A stretch of DNA of 64,000 nt from Sphingobacterium composti (GTDB taxonomy: Bacteria > Bacteroidota > Bacteroidia > Sphingobacteriales > Sphingobacteriaceae), in assembly GCF_009829075.1 (NCBI RefSeq), contig NZ_WUQZ01000012.1, forward strand, positions 31,806-95,805, given 5' to 3'. The translations under genes and the position numbers were made by a program. This document shows, piece by piece, positions 27,423 through 36,347 of this stretch. The notes beneath the pieces are model-generated. The model was not told where the DNA came from and searched no databases. It saw nothing but the letters and a program-made list of their open reading frames with translations. Numbering within the stretch: position 1 is the stretch's first letter; every line of letters starts with the position of its first letter.

Positions 27423-29168
27423 TTAGTGTGAATTTACTAATTTTTTTAAGGATTTGACCTGCTCAGGAATCAAATCTCGATTAATATTTTTATTACTAAA
27501 TATTTCTATCTCTTTTGCCAGCTTTTGTAATTCTGCTAACTTACCCTTATTTATAAGTATTTGGCGTAAAGATTTAATCTTTTCTACTAATTGAATCCCT
27601 TCTCTAAGTTTCTCAAAACGAATACTTGTTTCGTTTTCAGGATACACCAAATAAGTATCACCTGCAGCCCATGAGCCAAAACGGGTATCTTCAAGTGGAT
27701 TTCTATTCCAACAGTCGTAAGCCCAGCGCAAATATCCATCAAAACCACGTTGAATGGTATTTACAATCATATAAATTGGCTCATGATACCCCGAACTTGT
27801 GAACGTATTTGGGAATATTTCAGTACAACAGGTGTAAGCTGTCGTCTTGTAACCCTTCGCTTTGCGCGAAGCCAAAATATCTTCTGCCATCGTATCGTAA
27901 AATGGAATTGCGTAGTCTATTATATCGTCCGATAATTCAGGATGGTAGTAGCCTGCCAGTGAGATTTGAAAGTTTGGATCTGCTTTTTTGATAATTCCAA
28001 TAGCGGCTTGCATATCTTTCATCGGACGCTCATCCATTGCAATAGTAGTTTTTTTAAACCAACCTTTTTTCTTTAAGTGCGCTGCAAAATCTTTTAAGAA
28101 AGGATACCAATGATCTTCGTATGTTTTTTCGCCTGGTTTTGCTTTTAAGACTTGTCTTTGTTGTGTTGCCTCATCAAAGTAATAAAAAGACAAGTTCCAC
28201 GGAATCATGCTGTAACAATTGATGTAATCCGATACGCCTACCTCATGCATATATTCCACCCATCGGTCAAATAAAGTATAATCGTAATGCCAAGATCCAT
28301 CTGTTTTCTTGGTCCAACGAATCATCGCATCATATTTGTCAAAAGTTTGGCTATTCCAAGGATCATAGATCAAAGTAGTGGTAATGTTCTTTTGCCCCGC
28401 ATTTGCTAAGCGTTCCATTGAAGGGCGAATCTTTTTCAGATGTGCTTCCGAAAACACTTCTAAATTGTAATATCGTGCAGAAGAATATGGGTTTTGCCAT
28501 AAATCTAGGTGGAAATCCCAATCTTTTGCTGCGGCTAATTTATGTTTTGAAACATTGATATTAAAAGACAATGTAAGCTCTTTGGTTTGATTGCTAGATT
28601 TTATTTTCACGTTCACTTCTCCCTTATAAATTCCAGGTTTAGCATCCTGCGGAACTGTTACACTCAACCACAATGGTCTTGATTCCTTCGAATTGAAAGT
28701 AAAAGTAGTTGAATTTAAAATACGGTCGGCCACTACTGTAGAATCTAAAATCACGTTGATACCACAAGCCGATTTTAATTTGGAAGGATCATCACTGATT
28801 ACATATGCGATGGGAGCGAATTGAATATTATTTTTGGTAATGCGATTTTTGTTTGATTTAAGATCTGAAACTGAAAGTTTTAAAACAGAGTTGTCAAATT
28901 TTATATCCTTAGTCCAAACAGCAAGTTGTGTATTCACGGTTTCACCTGCCCACGCCTCTGCTTTCCAAGTTTTGTTTATTTCTTTTGTAGGAACGTTGTG
29001 TTTAGATACACTGAAATCAGGATCAATAAATGAGAATTTAATTTCATTATCAAGTTTCTCCCATGCTCGGAGATCAGCTAAATGTTTTTTCGGATCGGCA
29101 ATTTCTTTAAATTGTGCGAAGGATGAAGCACAAATTAAAGTAAACATCAAAGTAAGAAGTCTTTTCAT
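27423..29168 (-). CDS. DUF4091/GH123-like glycosidase
   Basis: A secreted 581-residue protein with signal peptide MKRLLTLMFTLICASSFAQ. An N-terminal beta-sandwich (about residues 50-210) is followed by a TIM-barrel. KKTTIAMDERPMKD near residue 380 carries an adjacent Asp-Glu pair, as in GH123 beta-N-acetylgalactosaminidases, which use substrate-assisted catalysis. Further matches are the GYLRWAYDCWNRNPLEDTRF and GDTYLVYPENETSIRFEKLREGIQ segments at the end of DUF4091. The activity is a family-level guess, and the natural substrate is not known. No SusC/D pair is adjacent. Confidence 0.8.
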   Translation of the reverse strand: MKRLLTLMFTLICASSFAQFKEIADPKKHLADLRAWEKLDNEIKFSFIDPDFSVSKHNVPTKEINKTWKAEAWAGETVNTQLAVWTKDIKFDNSVLKLSVSDLKSNKNRITKNNIQFAPIAYVISDDPSKLKSACGINVILDSTVVADRILNSTTFTFNSKESRPLWLSVTVPQDAKPGIYKGEVNVKIKSSNQTKELTLSFNINVSKHKLAAAKDWDFHLDLWQNPYSSARYYNLEVFSEAHLKKIRPSMERLANAGQKNITTTLIYDPWNSQTFDKYDAMIRWTKKTDGSWHYDYTLFDRWVEYMHEVGVSDYINCYSMIPWNLSFYYFDEATQQRQVLKAKPGEKTYEDHWYPFLKDFAAHLKKKGWFKKTTIAMDERPMKDMQAAIGIIKKADPNFQISLAGYYHPELSDDIIDYAIPFYDTMAEDILASRKAKGYKTTAYTCCTEIFPNTFTSSGYHEPIYMIVNTIQRGFDGYLRWAYDCWNRNPLEDTRFGSWAAGDTYLVYPENETSIRFEKLREGIQLVEKIKSLRQILINKGKLAELQKLAKEIEIFSNKNINRDLIPEQVKSLKKLVNSH

Positions 29169-29217
29169 AGTCTATAATTTGATGCTCAAAATACGAAATT
29201 AATTCTTCTTAAATAAG

Positions 29218-29243
29218 AAAGGCTTTCGATGGAAAGCCTTCAC
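29218..29243 (-). terminator. Hairpin after serB
   Basis: AAGGCTTTC (29219-29227) pairs with GAAAGCCTT (29232-29240). On the minus strand, T-rich sequence follows, which fits termination of the serB transcript. Confidence 0.65.
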
Positions 29244-29246
29244 GTA

Positions 29247-30545
29247 TTATTGTTTGTATAATATTCTAAATTTGATTGTATTTTCGATCTTCTTGAGCTG
29301 TGTGATTAGTTTTTTATCATAATTCGAATCAATATCTGTAACCACATAACCTAAATCACCACGTGTCATCAAAAATTGCGATAATATGTTGATTTGATTA
29401 TCCGCATAAATATTATTGATACGTGCTAAGATGCCTGGTACATTTTTGTGAATATGTAATAAACGGTGACCTTTTAATTTTTTAGGTAAAATCAAATGCG
29501 GGAAATTACGACTTTGATCTGTATCACCATTGTTGATAAAATCAGCCATACGGCGCGGCACAAATTCAGCATTGGTGTGTTTCTCTTTTTTATCATCAAA
29601 AATTACAATACCTTTTTGCGTACACAACGTTCTGCTTACATTACCTTTTACATCACCTAAGTAACCCAAAGTTTTCAATTTATCCGCTCGAGACAATTGT
29701 TCGTTTGATACTTGTACACCATTACCTAACAATAACATTCCAACATCTTTGGTGTATTTTTCTTCAAAAGTATCTTTCACACGGATAGAGAAACCATCTC
29801 GCTTCAAAATGTGCGCTGAAATCTCAGGAACATCACCTACAATCAGACATAAAATACGATTCTTTGGGTAAGAAATTGCCGAAGGCAATTGATTCACGTA
29901 CAAGAATTCGTCAAAACTTGGGGTAACGTGATCCGCATTTTCCGTAACACTTTTGCGTGAAATATTCTCTGTGAACGCGAAAAATTTCTCAATCAATCCC
30001 GACTCTTTCAGCTGAAAATCAGAATAGCCATCACCGATACCATAAATAGTACCTTGGATGTTTAGATCTTTCAAAAGCTGAACTTTACCACCTTCATTCG
30101 AAAGCGGATTCGTGTCGTCGTACCCAACAATGTAGCCGTTTTCATCAAATTTGAACGTATTGGCGTAAATGTTTTCTTCCAAAATCCCGTAAGGTGATAC
30201 TACAGGAATAATGAACTCTTTGAAACCACCGGATACAATCCAAGCAGTCTCCGAATTTTGTTTGAAAAACTCACGATTTCTGTCAAAGGATTTCGAAACT
30301 TTTTTCTTCAAATGCTTAATCAGCTTTTGTAAATGCTCTTTATTTGCTCGTAATAAAGCAATACGACCAGCCAGAGCCTCACGGAAAGAAATTTTTCCTT
30401 CCATCGCTAAGTTGGTAAAGCGTTCGATTTCTTTGTAAACTTTTTCTTGATCTGGACTACCTTCTAATGATATACGAGCCAGCTCGTCCAATGCCTCCAC
30501 TTGCGTGAACGTACTGTCGAAATCAATGATGTAATAATTTTTCAC
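29247..30545 (-). CDS. serB: Phosphoserine phosphatase fused to a reduced phosphoglycerate dehydrogenase-like region with ACT domain
   Basis: The N-terminal part, residues 1-220, is a HAD phosphatase with DFDSTFT (motif I), SGG (motif II) and GIGDGYSDFQLKESG (motif IV); it should release serine from phosphoserine. Residues about 225-345 follow the outer substrate-binding subdomain of SerA (RILCLIVGDVPEISAHIL, ADKLKTLGYLGD, CTQKGIVIFDD). Then comes FPHLILPKKLKGHRLLHIHKNVPG and an ACT domain. The Rossmann NAD domain of SerA is missing altogether. So it is not a dehydrogenase; the SerA-derived part may bind serine and regulate the phosphatase. It lies 6 bp from the SDR gene upstream. Confidence 0.85.
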   Translation of the reverse strand: MKNYYIIDFDSTFTQVEALDELARISLEGSPDQEKVYKEIERFTNLAMEGKISFREALAGRIALLRANKEHLQKLIKHLKKKVSKSFDRNREFFKQNSETAWIVSGGFKEFIIPVVSPYGILEENIYANTFKFDENGYIVGYDDTNPLSNEGGKVQLLKDLNIQGTIYGIGDGYSDFQLKESGLIEKFFAFTENISRKSVTENADHVTPSFDEFLYVNQLPSAISYPKNRILCLIVGDVPEISAHILKRDGFSIRVKDTFEEKYTKDVGMLLLGNGVQVSNEQLSRADKLKTLGYLGDVKGNVSRTLCTQKGIVIFDDKKEKHTNAEFVPRRMADFINNGDTDQSRNFPHLILPKKLKGHRLLHIHKNVPGILARINNIYADNQINILSQFLMTRGDLGYVVTDIDSNYDKKLITQLKKIENTIKFRILYKQ

Positions 30546-30551
30546 TGCTGT

Positions 30552-31541
30552 TTAGATTGTTTGTGTTTTTTTGTTGTTATAATATGTGTTCGCTATTTCT
30601 TCTAGCGTACGGTTCAAAGGTTTGAATGAGTAATTAATCGTCGAGACAATCTTTTCATTCGAATAAGACAAAAGATCGGAAGCTGCATGCGTAGATTCTT
30701 CGGTAATGACAGGCTTTTTACCTGTAATCATTGAAGCTACTTTTGCAGCACGCCAGGCAAGCGAAAGCATCCATGAATTCGCGCGAATGGTCGGTGCTTT
30801 TTTATTTATCAATTTTGCTATACGCGATAATAACTCTTTATTCGAGATATTTTCCGAATTCAGAATAAATCTTTCGCCTGATATGGATTCACAATTCATC
30901 AGTTGCACCATGATTTTACTCACATCCTCTACATCTACAATGCCTAGAGAACCGCCTGTGAATATTTTTATACCGTTGTTTACCAATTCGAATATTGCAC
31001 CTGAACCTTTCTTGTAAGAGCCGATACCCATAATCACGGAAGGATTAATAATTACCGCGTCCAGTCCTTCGTTAATCCCACGCCATACTTCCAATTCGGA
31101 TTTGTATTTCGATAAGGAGTAATTAGATAATTTGGGATTGAATTCCCATTTGTCTAGTTCGTTGACAGGTTTATTGTTTTTACTGGTACCCAATGCTGCT
31201 ATCGAACTCACGTGAAGCAGTCTAGCTTTGTGTGCCAAACACAAATTTACAATATGTGAAGTGCCTTCCACATTGATCAAAAACATTTCTGGGGCATCTT
31301 CCTTTTGGTAAGATACTTTAGCGGCGCAGTGATAAACTTGCGTAATCCCTTTGAATACCTCCTCCAATGCAAAATAATCCGTCACATCGGCATCCACCCA
31401 TTGTATCAATGAAGAAGATTTTAATTTATCTGGAATACTTGAAGATGACCTCTTTGTTGCCACGACTGCATGCCCTTGATCAATTAACAATTTGATGAGC
31501 GCTGACCCTAAAAATCCTGTTCCTCCAGTTACTAATATCAC
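30552..31541 (-). CDS. NAD-dependent epimerase/dehydratase-like extended SDR
   Basis: A 329-residue extended short-chain dehydrogenase. It has the NAD(P) loop TGGTGFLG at residues 5-12, the second motif VDADVTDY, a serine in VSSIAALG, and the catalytic YSLSK (Tyr and Lys). The order resembles dihydroflavonol-reductase-like proteins, which act on sugars, sterols or aldehydes; substrate unknown. It is 6 bp upstream of serB on the same strand and divergent from the arginase-like gene. It has no signal peptide, so it is cytosolic. Confidence 0.88.
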   Translation of the reverse strand: MILVTGGTGFLGSALIKLLIDQGHAVVATKRSSSSIPDKLKSSSLIQWVDADVTDYFALEEVFKGITQVYHCAAKVSYQKEDAPEMFLINVEGTSHIVNLCLAHKARLLHVSSIAALGTSKNNKPVNELDKWEFNPKLSNYSLSKYKSELEVWRGINEGLDAVIINPSVIMGIGSYKKGSGAIFELVNNGIKIFTGGSLGIVDVEDVSKIMVQLMNCESISGERFILNSENISNKELLSRIAKLINKKAPTIRANSWMLSLAWRAAKVASMITGKKPVITEESTHAASDLLSYSNEKIVSTINYSFKPLNRTLEEIANTYYNNKKTQTI

Positions 31542-31722
31542 GTGCTTTGTTATATAATGTTTTAGCCATTCAAATATAGATTTTTAGGCTTTGGAATGCA
31601 AAAGTTATACGTTATTTATATGATTTGAATGCATTTAAAAGTTTTATGATTTGGATGAATAAATGCATATTTGCATAGCGATATACCAAAATATAGTTTT
31701 TCGTTATTAATAATTTCCAAAT

Positions 31723-32910
31723 ATGTCATTAGCAGATTTTTTCTCACCCATTAGCTTGTCGGATATTTCTTCGAAAGATGAATATCTCAATTCTCAGTTT
31801 GGACGTGTTATTCAAATCTATCAAGATGAATTTCCGAATTGGGAGGAAGAAGAAAATAGACCAAATTTAGCTATCATAGGTGTAGAAGAAGATCGTGCTT
31901 CGATCAATAACAAAGGAACCGCGAAAGCACCTAATGCTGTACGCAAACATTTGTATGACCTATACCAAGGCGATTATAAAACAAAAATTGTTGATTTTGG
32001 AAATATCAAAGCAGGAGATTCGATCAATGATACCTATGCAGCTCTGAAAGTTGTTGTGGAGGAATTAATCAAAAAAGACATCGTTCCGATTATTATCGGT
32101 GGAGGTCAAGATTTGACGTATGCGCAATATCGGGGTTATCAGGATTTAGAACAACGTGTGGAAGTTGCGGTTATTGATGCGAAGTTTGATTTGGATCAAG
32201 AGCATACGGAAGATATGCCGCTGAATTCGCAGACCTATCTGAATCATTTGATTTTGCATCAGCCAGACTATCTTTTCAACCTGAATAATGTTGCTTATCA
32301 GACGTATCTAGTGAGTAAGGAGTCCATCAATATGTACGACAAACTGTACTTCAATGCACAACGTGTCGGCATGATTGCGGGTAAATTGGATCAGGCGGAG
32401 CCAATAATTCGAGCTGCGGATATGGTTAGTTTTGATATCGGTGCTATCCGAGCATCCGAAGCTCCTGGTAATGCCAATGCGGTTCCAAATGGTTTATTTG
32501 GTGATGAAGCGTGTCAATTGGCGCGATATGCGGGTATGTCGGATAAATGCAGTTCAATCGGTTTTTATGAATTCAATCCTACATTTGATCCTATGGAACA
32601 AACTGCGATGTTAGTTTCACAAATGATTTGGTGTTTTGTGGATGGCTATTACAACCGTAAAAATGATGCACCTCTAGTTCCGAAATCGGCTTACATTATT
32701 TACCGTACACCATTAGAAAATGAAGAGCACGAATTGGTTTTTGTGAAAAGTAAAAAGTCAGACCGTTGGTGGATGCAAGTGCCTTATTTTGGTACGAAAT
32801 CCGTGAACGAGCGTTTTTACTTAGTGCCATGTCGTTATGAGGATTACCAACTTGCCGTTTCTGGCGAAATGCCCGATATTTGGTGGAAAACACATCAAAA
32901 ATTACAATAA
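31723..32910 (+). CDS. Arginase/formimidoylglutamase-fold protein with altered metal motifs
   Basis: A 395-residue member of the ureohydrolase fold that Bacteroidota annotations call formimidoylglutamase. However, the usual GGDHS is IIGGGQDLT, the DAHxD is IDAKFDLD, and the SxDxDxxDP motif is SFDIGAIRASEAPG; the metal-binding His, Asp and Asp of active arginases are thus replaced. The C-terminal region (about residues 320-395) includes LVFVKSKKSDRWWMQVPY, which active arginases lack. I see no urocanate or histidine-degradation gene nearby. It may be a pseudoenzyme or have another activity. Confidence 0.8.
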   Translation: MSLADFFSPISLSDISSKDEYLNSQFGRVIQIYQDEFPNWEEEENRPNLAIIGVEEDRASINNKGTAKAPNAVRKHLYDLYQGDYKTKIVDFGNIKAGDSINDTYAALKVVVEELIKKDIVPIIIGGGQDLTYAQYRGYQDLEQRVEVAVIDAKFDLDQEHTEDMPLNSQTYLNHLILHQPDYLFNLNNVAYQTYLVSKESINMYDKLYFNAQRVGMIAGKLDQAEPIIRAADMVSFDIGAIRASEAPGNANAVPNGLFGDEACQLARYAGMSDKCSSIGFYEFNPTFDPMEQTAMLVSQMIWCFVDGYYNRKNDAPLVPKSAYIIYRTPLENEEHELVFVKSKKSDRWWMQVPYFGTKSVNERFYLVPCRYEDYQLAVSGEMPDIWWKTHQKLQ

Positions 32911-32913
32911 TAA

Positions 32914-32939
32914 AGATGGTCTGAACAGACCTCTTTTTG
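32914..32939 (+). terminator. Terminator after the arginase-like gene
   Basis: GGTCTG (32918-32923) pairs with CAGACC (32926-32931) around a 2-base loop and is followed by T5 at 32934-32938. Confidence 0.7.
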
Positions 32940-33000
32940 TTTATAAAATATACATTTAAATATTCGTTGAACTATTTTTTTGTGCATAAAGTCGCCTCAC

Positions 33001-33073
33001 AAAATTTTTAAGCGACTAGTTTTTGGTTACTTTTTTCGGAAAAAAGTTTCTGCCTGTCCGGCAAGAGGACATT
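33001..33073 (+). repeat. Dispersed hairpin repeat, copy 1
   Basis: Contains ACTTTTTT-CGG-AAAAAAGT (33029-33047) followed by CTGCCTGTCCGGCAAGAGG. A diverged copy is at 39601-39660; the two share GCGAC, a T-run, the hairpin, and CCGGCA-GAGG-CAT in the same order. It lies just before rmuC. Confidence 0.65.
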
Positions 33074-33093
33074 ACAAGCTTAGATTTTGATGT

Positions 33094-34416
33094 ATGGAAT
33101 TTATCTTAATAGGAATAATCGTTATATTACTTGTTGTTTGCATTTATTTAGCGTTGCAAAAAGCAAAAACAGTTTCTAAATCAGAATACAATAAGCTGAG
33201 TCAATACAAGCAAGAGTTAGAGATAGAATATGCGAAAGTAAAGCAATTTGCTGAGTTGCAAGCACAGGAAAAGGAGGAGCTGAAACGCCTGCTCGAGCGT
33301 GAGCAAAATGAGCGCAATGCCTTAGAACGCACTTTGGAAGGAACGAATGCGTATTTGCAAGCGCAACAAGAAAAATTCGAAGAGCAAAAAGAAGAAATTC
33401 AGCGTACCAAAGCACAATTTAACAATGAGTTTCAAGTTTTGGCGAATAAGATATTAGAAGAAAAGACCCAAAAGTTTACAGCGCTGAATCAACAATATTT
33501 GGGTGTGATCTTGGATCCGTTGAAAGAAAAAATTAAAACTTTCGAAGAGAAAGTTGAAAAATCTTATGCCCAAGAATCCGCTGAACGTAATGTTTTAAAA
33601 GGTGTCGTGGAACAATTGATGCAACAAAGTTTGCAGATTAAAGACGAAGCAAATAATTTGACGCGCGCTTTGAAAGGCGATTCGAAGAAACAAGGAAATT
33701 GGGGTGAGGTAATTTTAGAACGCGTTTTAGAACGTTCGGGATTAACAAAAGATCAAGAATACAGATTGCAAGTTTCTTTGCAAGATGAGCATGGTCGACG
33801 ATTGCAGCCTGATGCGATTATCGATTTACCAGATGACAAGCAGTTGATTGTCGATTCTAAAGTTTCTTTAGTTGCCTATGATAATTACATTAATGCAGAA
33901 ACCGAAGAAGAATTGAGTTTGCATTTAAAATTGCATGTGCAGTCCATTGAAAACCACGTGAAGGAACTTTCTGCTAAGAACTACCACAGTTTGTACGGAA
34001 TTCATTCTCCGGATTTTGTCATGCTTTTTATGCCTATAGAATCCGCATTGAGTGTTGCGGTGATGCATAAGCCAGAATTATTTTCGGATGCTTGGGATAG
34101 GCGAGTGGTGATTGTTAGTCCTTCGACATTGTTGGCGACATTGCGTACGATTGCTTCGATGTGGAAGCAAGAACGTCAGAATCGAAATGTTTTAGAAATA
34201 GCACGTGAGGCGGGTGCGCTTTATGATAAGTTTGTCGGATTTTTGACCGATATGCAACAAATTCAAGTTCATTTGAATAAAGCTTCAGAAAAACACGATG
34301 AAGCCATGAAAAAACTATCTACTGGCGCAGGTAATGTAGTGCGCAGAGTAGAAAATCTAAAATCTCTAGGTGCGAAAGCTAATAAACAAATAGATGATAG
34401 ATACCTAGATTCTTAG
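33094..34416 (+). CDS. rmuC: DNA recombination protein RmuC
   Basis: A 440-residue RmuC, which limits inversions at short repeats and carries a predicted nuclease fold. A single N-terminal membrane helix (residues 3-22) is followed by a long coiled coil (residues 30-160). The core domain contains KQGNWGEVILERVLERSGL, RLQPDAIIDLPDDKQLIVDSKVSL (the PD-(D/E)XK-like Asp, Asp, Lys), and VMLFMPIESALSVA. The gene is alone, between two terminator signals, and follows a hairpin repeat. Confidence 0.95.
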   Translation: MEFILIGIIVILLVVCIYLALQKAKTVSKSEYNKLSQYKQELEIEYAKVKQFAELQAQEKEELKRLLEREQNERNALERTLEGTNAYLQAQQEKFEEQKEEIQRTKAQFNNEFQVLANKILEEKTQKFTALNQQYLGVILDPLKEKIKTFEEKVEKSYAQESAERNVLKGVVEQLMQQSLQIKDEANNLTRALKGDSKKQGNWGEVILERVLERSGLTKDQEYRLQVSLQDEHGRRLQPDAIIDLPDDKQLIVDSKVSLVAYDNYINAETEEELSLHLKLHVQSIENHVKELSAKNYHSLYGIHSPDFVMLFMPIESALSVAVMHKPELFSDAWDRRVVIVSPSTLLATLRTIASMWKQERQNRNVLEIAREAGALYDKFVGFLTDMQQIQVHLNKASEKHDEAMKKLSTGAGNVVRRVENLKSLGAKANKQIDDRYLDS

Positions 34417-34421
34417 AAAAG

Positions 34422-34454
34422 AACAAAGGGAAGACTATTAATCTTCCCTTTGTT
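34422..34454. terminator. Bidirectional terminator between rmuC and ggt
   Basis: AACAAAGGGAAGA (34422-34434) pairs with TCTTCCCTTTGTT (34442-34454). The same core occurs again at 36312-36338. Confidence 0.85.
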
Positions 34455-34480
34455 GCTTAATTCGTTAAGTAAAATCATAC

Positions 34481-36175
34481 TTAATACCCCATGGCTGTAT
34501 CGTCACCACGATGATCTGCTCCAGCTTGTAATTTACCATTTGGTAATACAATGATATTTTCTACGCGACCAATATTTCCTCTTTTATGAATTTTATAACC
34601 GTCATTTTCTAAACTGATGCGCGTTTTTTCATCGATAGCTTTTGCTTCTACGTCTATGCGGTCAGGTTTCCATTGGTGATGAAATCTAGGCGCACTTACC
34701 GATTCTTGTGCTGTCATGCCAAACTCCAATACATTTAATATTGTTTGGAATACGGATGTGATAATTGTTGAACCGCCTGGTGTACCAACGACCATTTTCA
34801 ACTTACCATCTTTCTCCACAATAGTAGGTGTCATGGCAGACAACATACGTTTTCCAGGTTCTACAGAATTGGCTTTGCCGCCTAATAAACCATACATATT
34901 TGGCGTGCCCGGTTTTACGGAGAAATCGTCCATTTCATTGTTCAACAAGAAGCCTGCGCCGTCTACCCATACTAATGATCCATACGATCCGTTGATAGTC
35001 GTTGTTAATGAAACCGCATTTCCTTCTTTGTCGACTATGCTATAATGTGTAGTTTCTTCAGATTCATATCCTGGAAACTTACCTGCTTTGATTGTTTCGC
35101 TATCTGTCGCTTTAGCAAGTGAAACATCAGCCATTCTACTTTGATTGTAAGCCGCAGAAGTCAAATGTTCTACTGGAACACGGTAAAAATCTGGATCACC
35201 TAAGTGTGTTGCGCGATCAGCATACACGCGTCTTTCTGCTTCGACCATCGCACGTACAGTGCTGTCTGATTGAAAACCCCATTGTGCCAACGGATATTTT
35301 TCTACGGATTGCAATAAAGCCAATAAAGCTATACCGCCACTAGAAGGAGGAGGCATAGAAATTATTTTATGCCCTTTGTATTCACCAACAATTGGCTTAC
35401 GCCAAATGGCTTTGTAATCTTCTAAATCTTTGTGTGAGATGATACCATTGCCACGTTTCATTTCGGCCACGATATAGTCAGCAGTTTTACCTTTATAAAA
35501 ACCATCACGACCTTCATTTGCAATGCGTTTTAGTGTCTCTGCTAATTCCTGTTGCACAAAGTTGTCTCCTTCTTTCCATTCAACATCTTTGATAATGGCT
35601 GCACCATTAGGATTATGTTGTATAAAACGTGCTTTGTAATTGTTGAATTCTCGAGCTTGCATAGCTGTAATAGGGAAGCCTTTTTCTGCTAATTCTATTG
35701 CTGGAGCAACAAGTTCTTTCCAAGATAAGCTTGCATATTTTTTGAAAGCCTCGTCCATTCCCGATACCGCTCCAGGTACGCCTGCAGCCAACTGTCCGTA
35801 CAAACTCAAGTCTGTAATTGGGTTGCCCTCCTTATCCAAGTACATGTCTTTAAAAGCGGCACTAGGTGCTTTCTCACGAAAATCTAATGACGCAACTTCT
35901 CCAGTTTTGCTGCGGTATACCATGAAGCCACCACCCCCAAGATTCCCTGCGTTGGGATAGACAACAGCTAAAGCAAATTTCACTGCTATCGCTGCATCAA
36001 CAGCATTACCGCCTTTTTTCAAAATATCAACACCAACCTTAGAAGCTAAAGGATGCGCTGTAACTACAGCTCCATTATTATACGTGTTACTGATAGGTTG
36101 TAATTCACTTCTTTGTATAGAAATACAACTATGACTTAGAAATGCAATTATGATAAAATAAATAATGTTTTTCAT
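34481..36175 (-). CDS. ggt: Gamma-glutamyltransferase
   Basis: A secreted, self-processing enzyme that cleaves glutathione and gamma-glutamyl peptides. The 564-residue precursor starts with a lipoprotein-like signal (IIAFLSHSC), then the large subunit with NAVDAAIAVKFALAVVYPNAGNLGGGGFMVYR. The new N-terminal nucleophile of the small subunit is Thr375 in EETTHYSIVDKEGNAVS, as in other family members. GYGSLVW-type binding residues (NGSYGSLVWV) and ending segments are intact. It converges with rmuC, with a shared terminator. Confidence 0.95.
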   Translation of the reverse strand: MKNIIYFIIIAFLSHSCISIQRSELQPISNTYNNGAVVTAHPLASKVGVDILKKGGNAVDAAIAVKFALAVVYPNAGNLGGGGFMVYRSKTGEVASLDFREKAPSAAFKDMYLDKEGNPITDLSLYGQLAAGVPGAVSGMDEAFKKYASLSWKELVAPAIELAEKGFPITAMQAREFNNYKARFIQHNPNGAAIIKDVEWKEGDNFVQQELAETLKRIANEGRDGFYKGKTADYIVAEMKRGNGIISHKDLEDYKAIWRKPIVGEYKGHKIISMPPPSSGGIALLALLQSVEKYPLAQWGFQSDSTVRAMVEAERRVYADRATHLGDPDFYRVPVEHLTSAAYNQSRMADVSLAKATDSETIKAGKFPGYESEETTHYSIVDKEGNAVSLTTTINGSYGSLVWVDGAGFLLNNEMDDFSVKPGTPNMYGLLGGKANSVEPGKRMLSAMTPTIVEKDGKLKMVVGTPGGSTIITSVFQTILNVLEFGMTAQESVSAPRFHHQWKPDRIDVEAKAIDEKTRISLENDGYKIHKRGNIGRVENIIVLPNGKLQAGADHRGDDTAMGY

Positions 36176-36309
36176 ACTTTAATTAGGGTTTGCTTGTTTG
36201 TGCTTAAAGATAATTATATTCAGAATAAATCATAAATAATATATGCTATTCTTAGCCTGTTTCATCTTGTTTTTGTACTAGAAGTAAAAAACACAAATTG
36301 CTATTAATG

Positions 36310-36340
36310 AACAAAGGGAAGATATTTTCTTCCCTTTGGT
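36310..36340 (-). terminator. Terminator after the TonB receptor gene
   Basis: CAAAGGGAAGA (36312-36322) pairs with TCTTCCCTTTG (36328-36338). Nearly the same stem as the terminator at 34422. Confidence 0.75.
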
Positions 36341-36347
36341 TTATCTT

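Noticed and set aside
31723..32910. Standard histidine-degradation formimidoylglutamase
   Set aside because: The metal-binding motifs are replaced and no hut genes are nearby, so I do not give it the hutG symbol.
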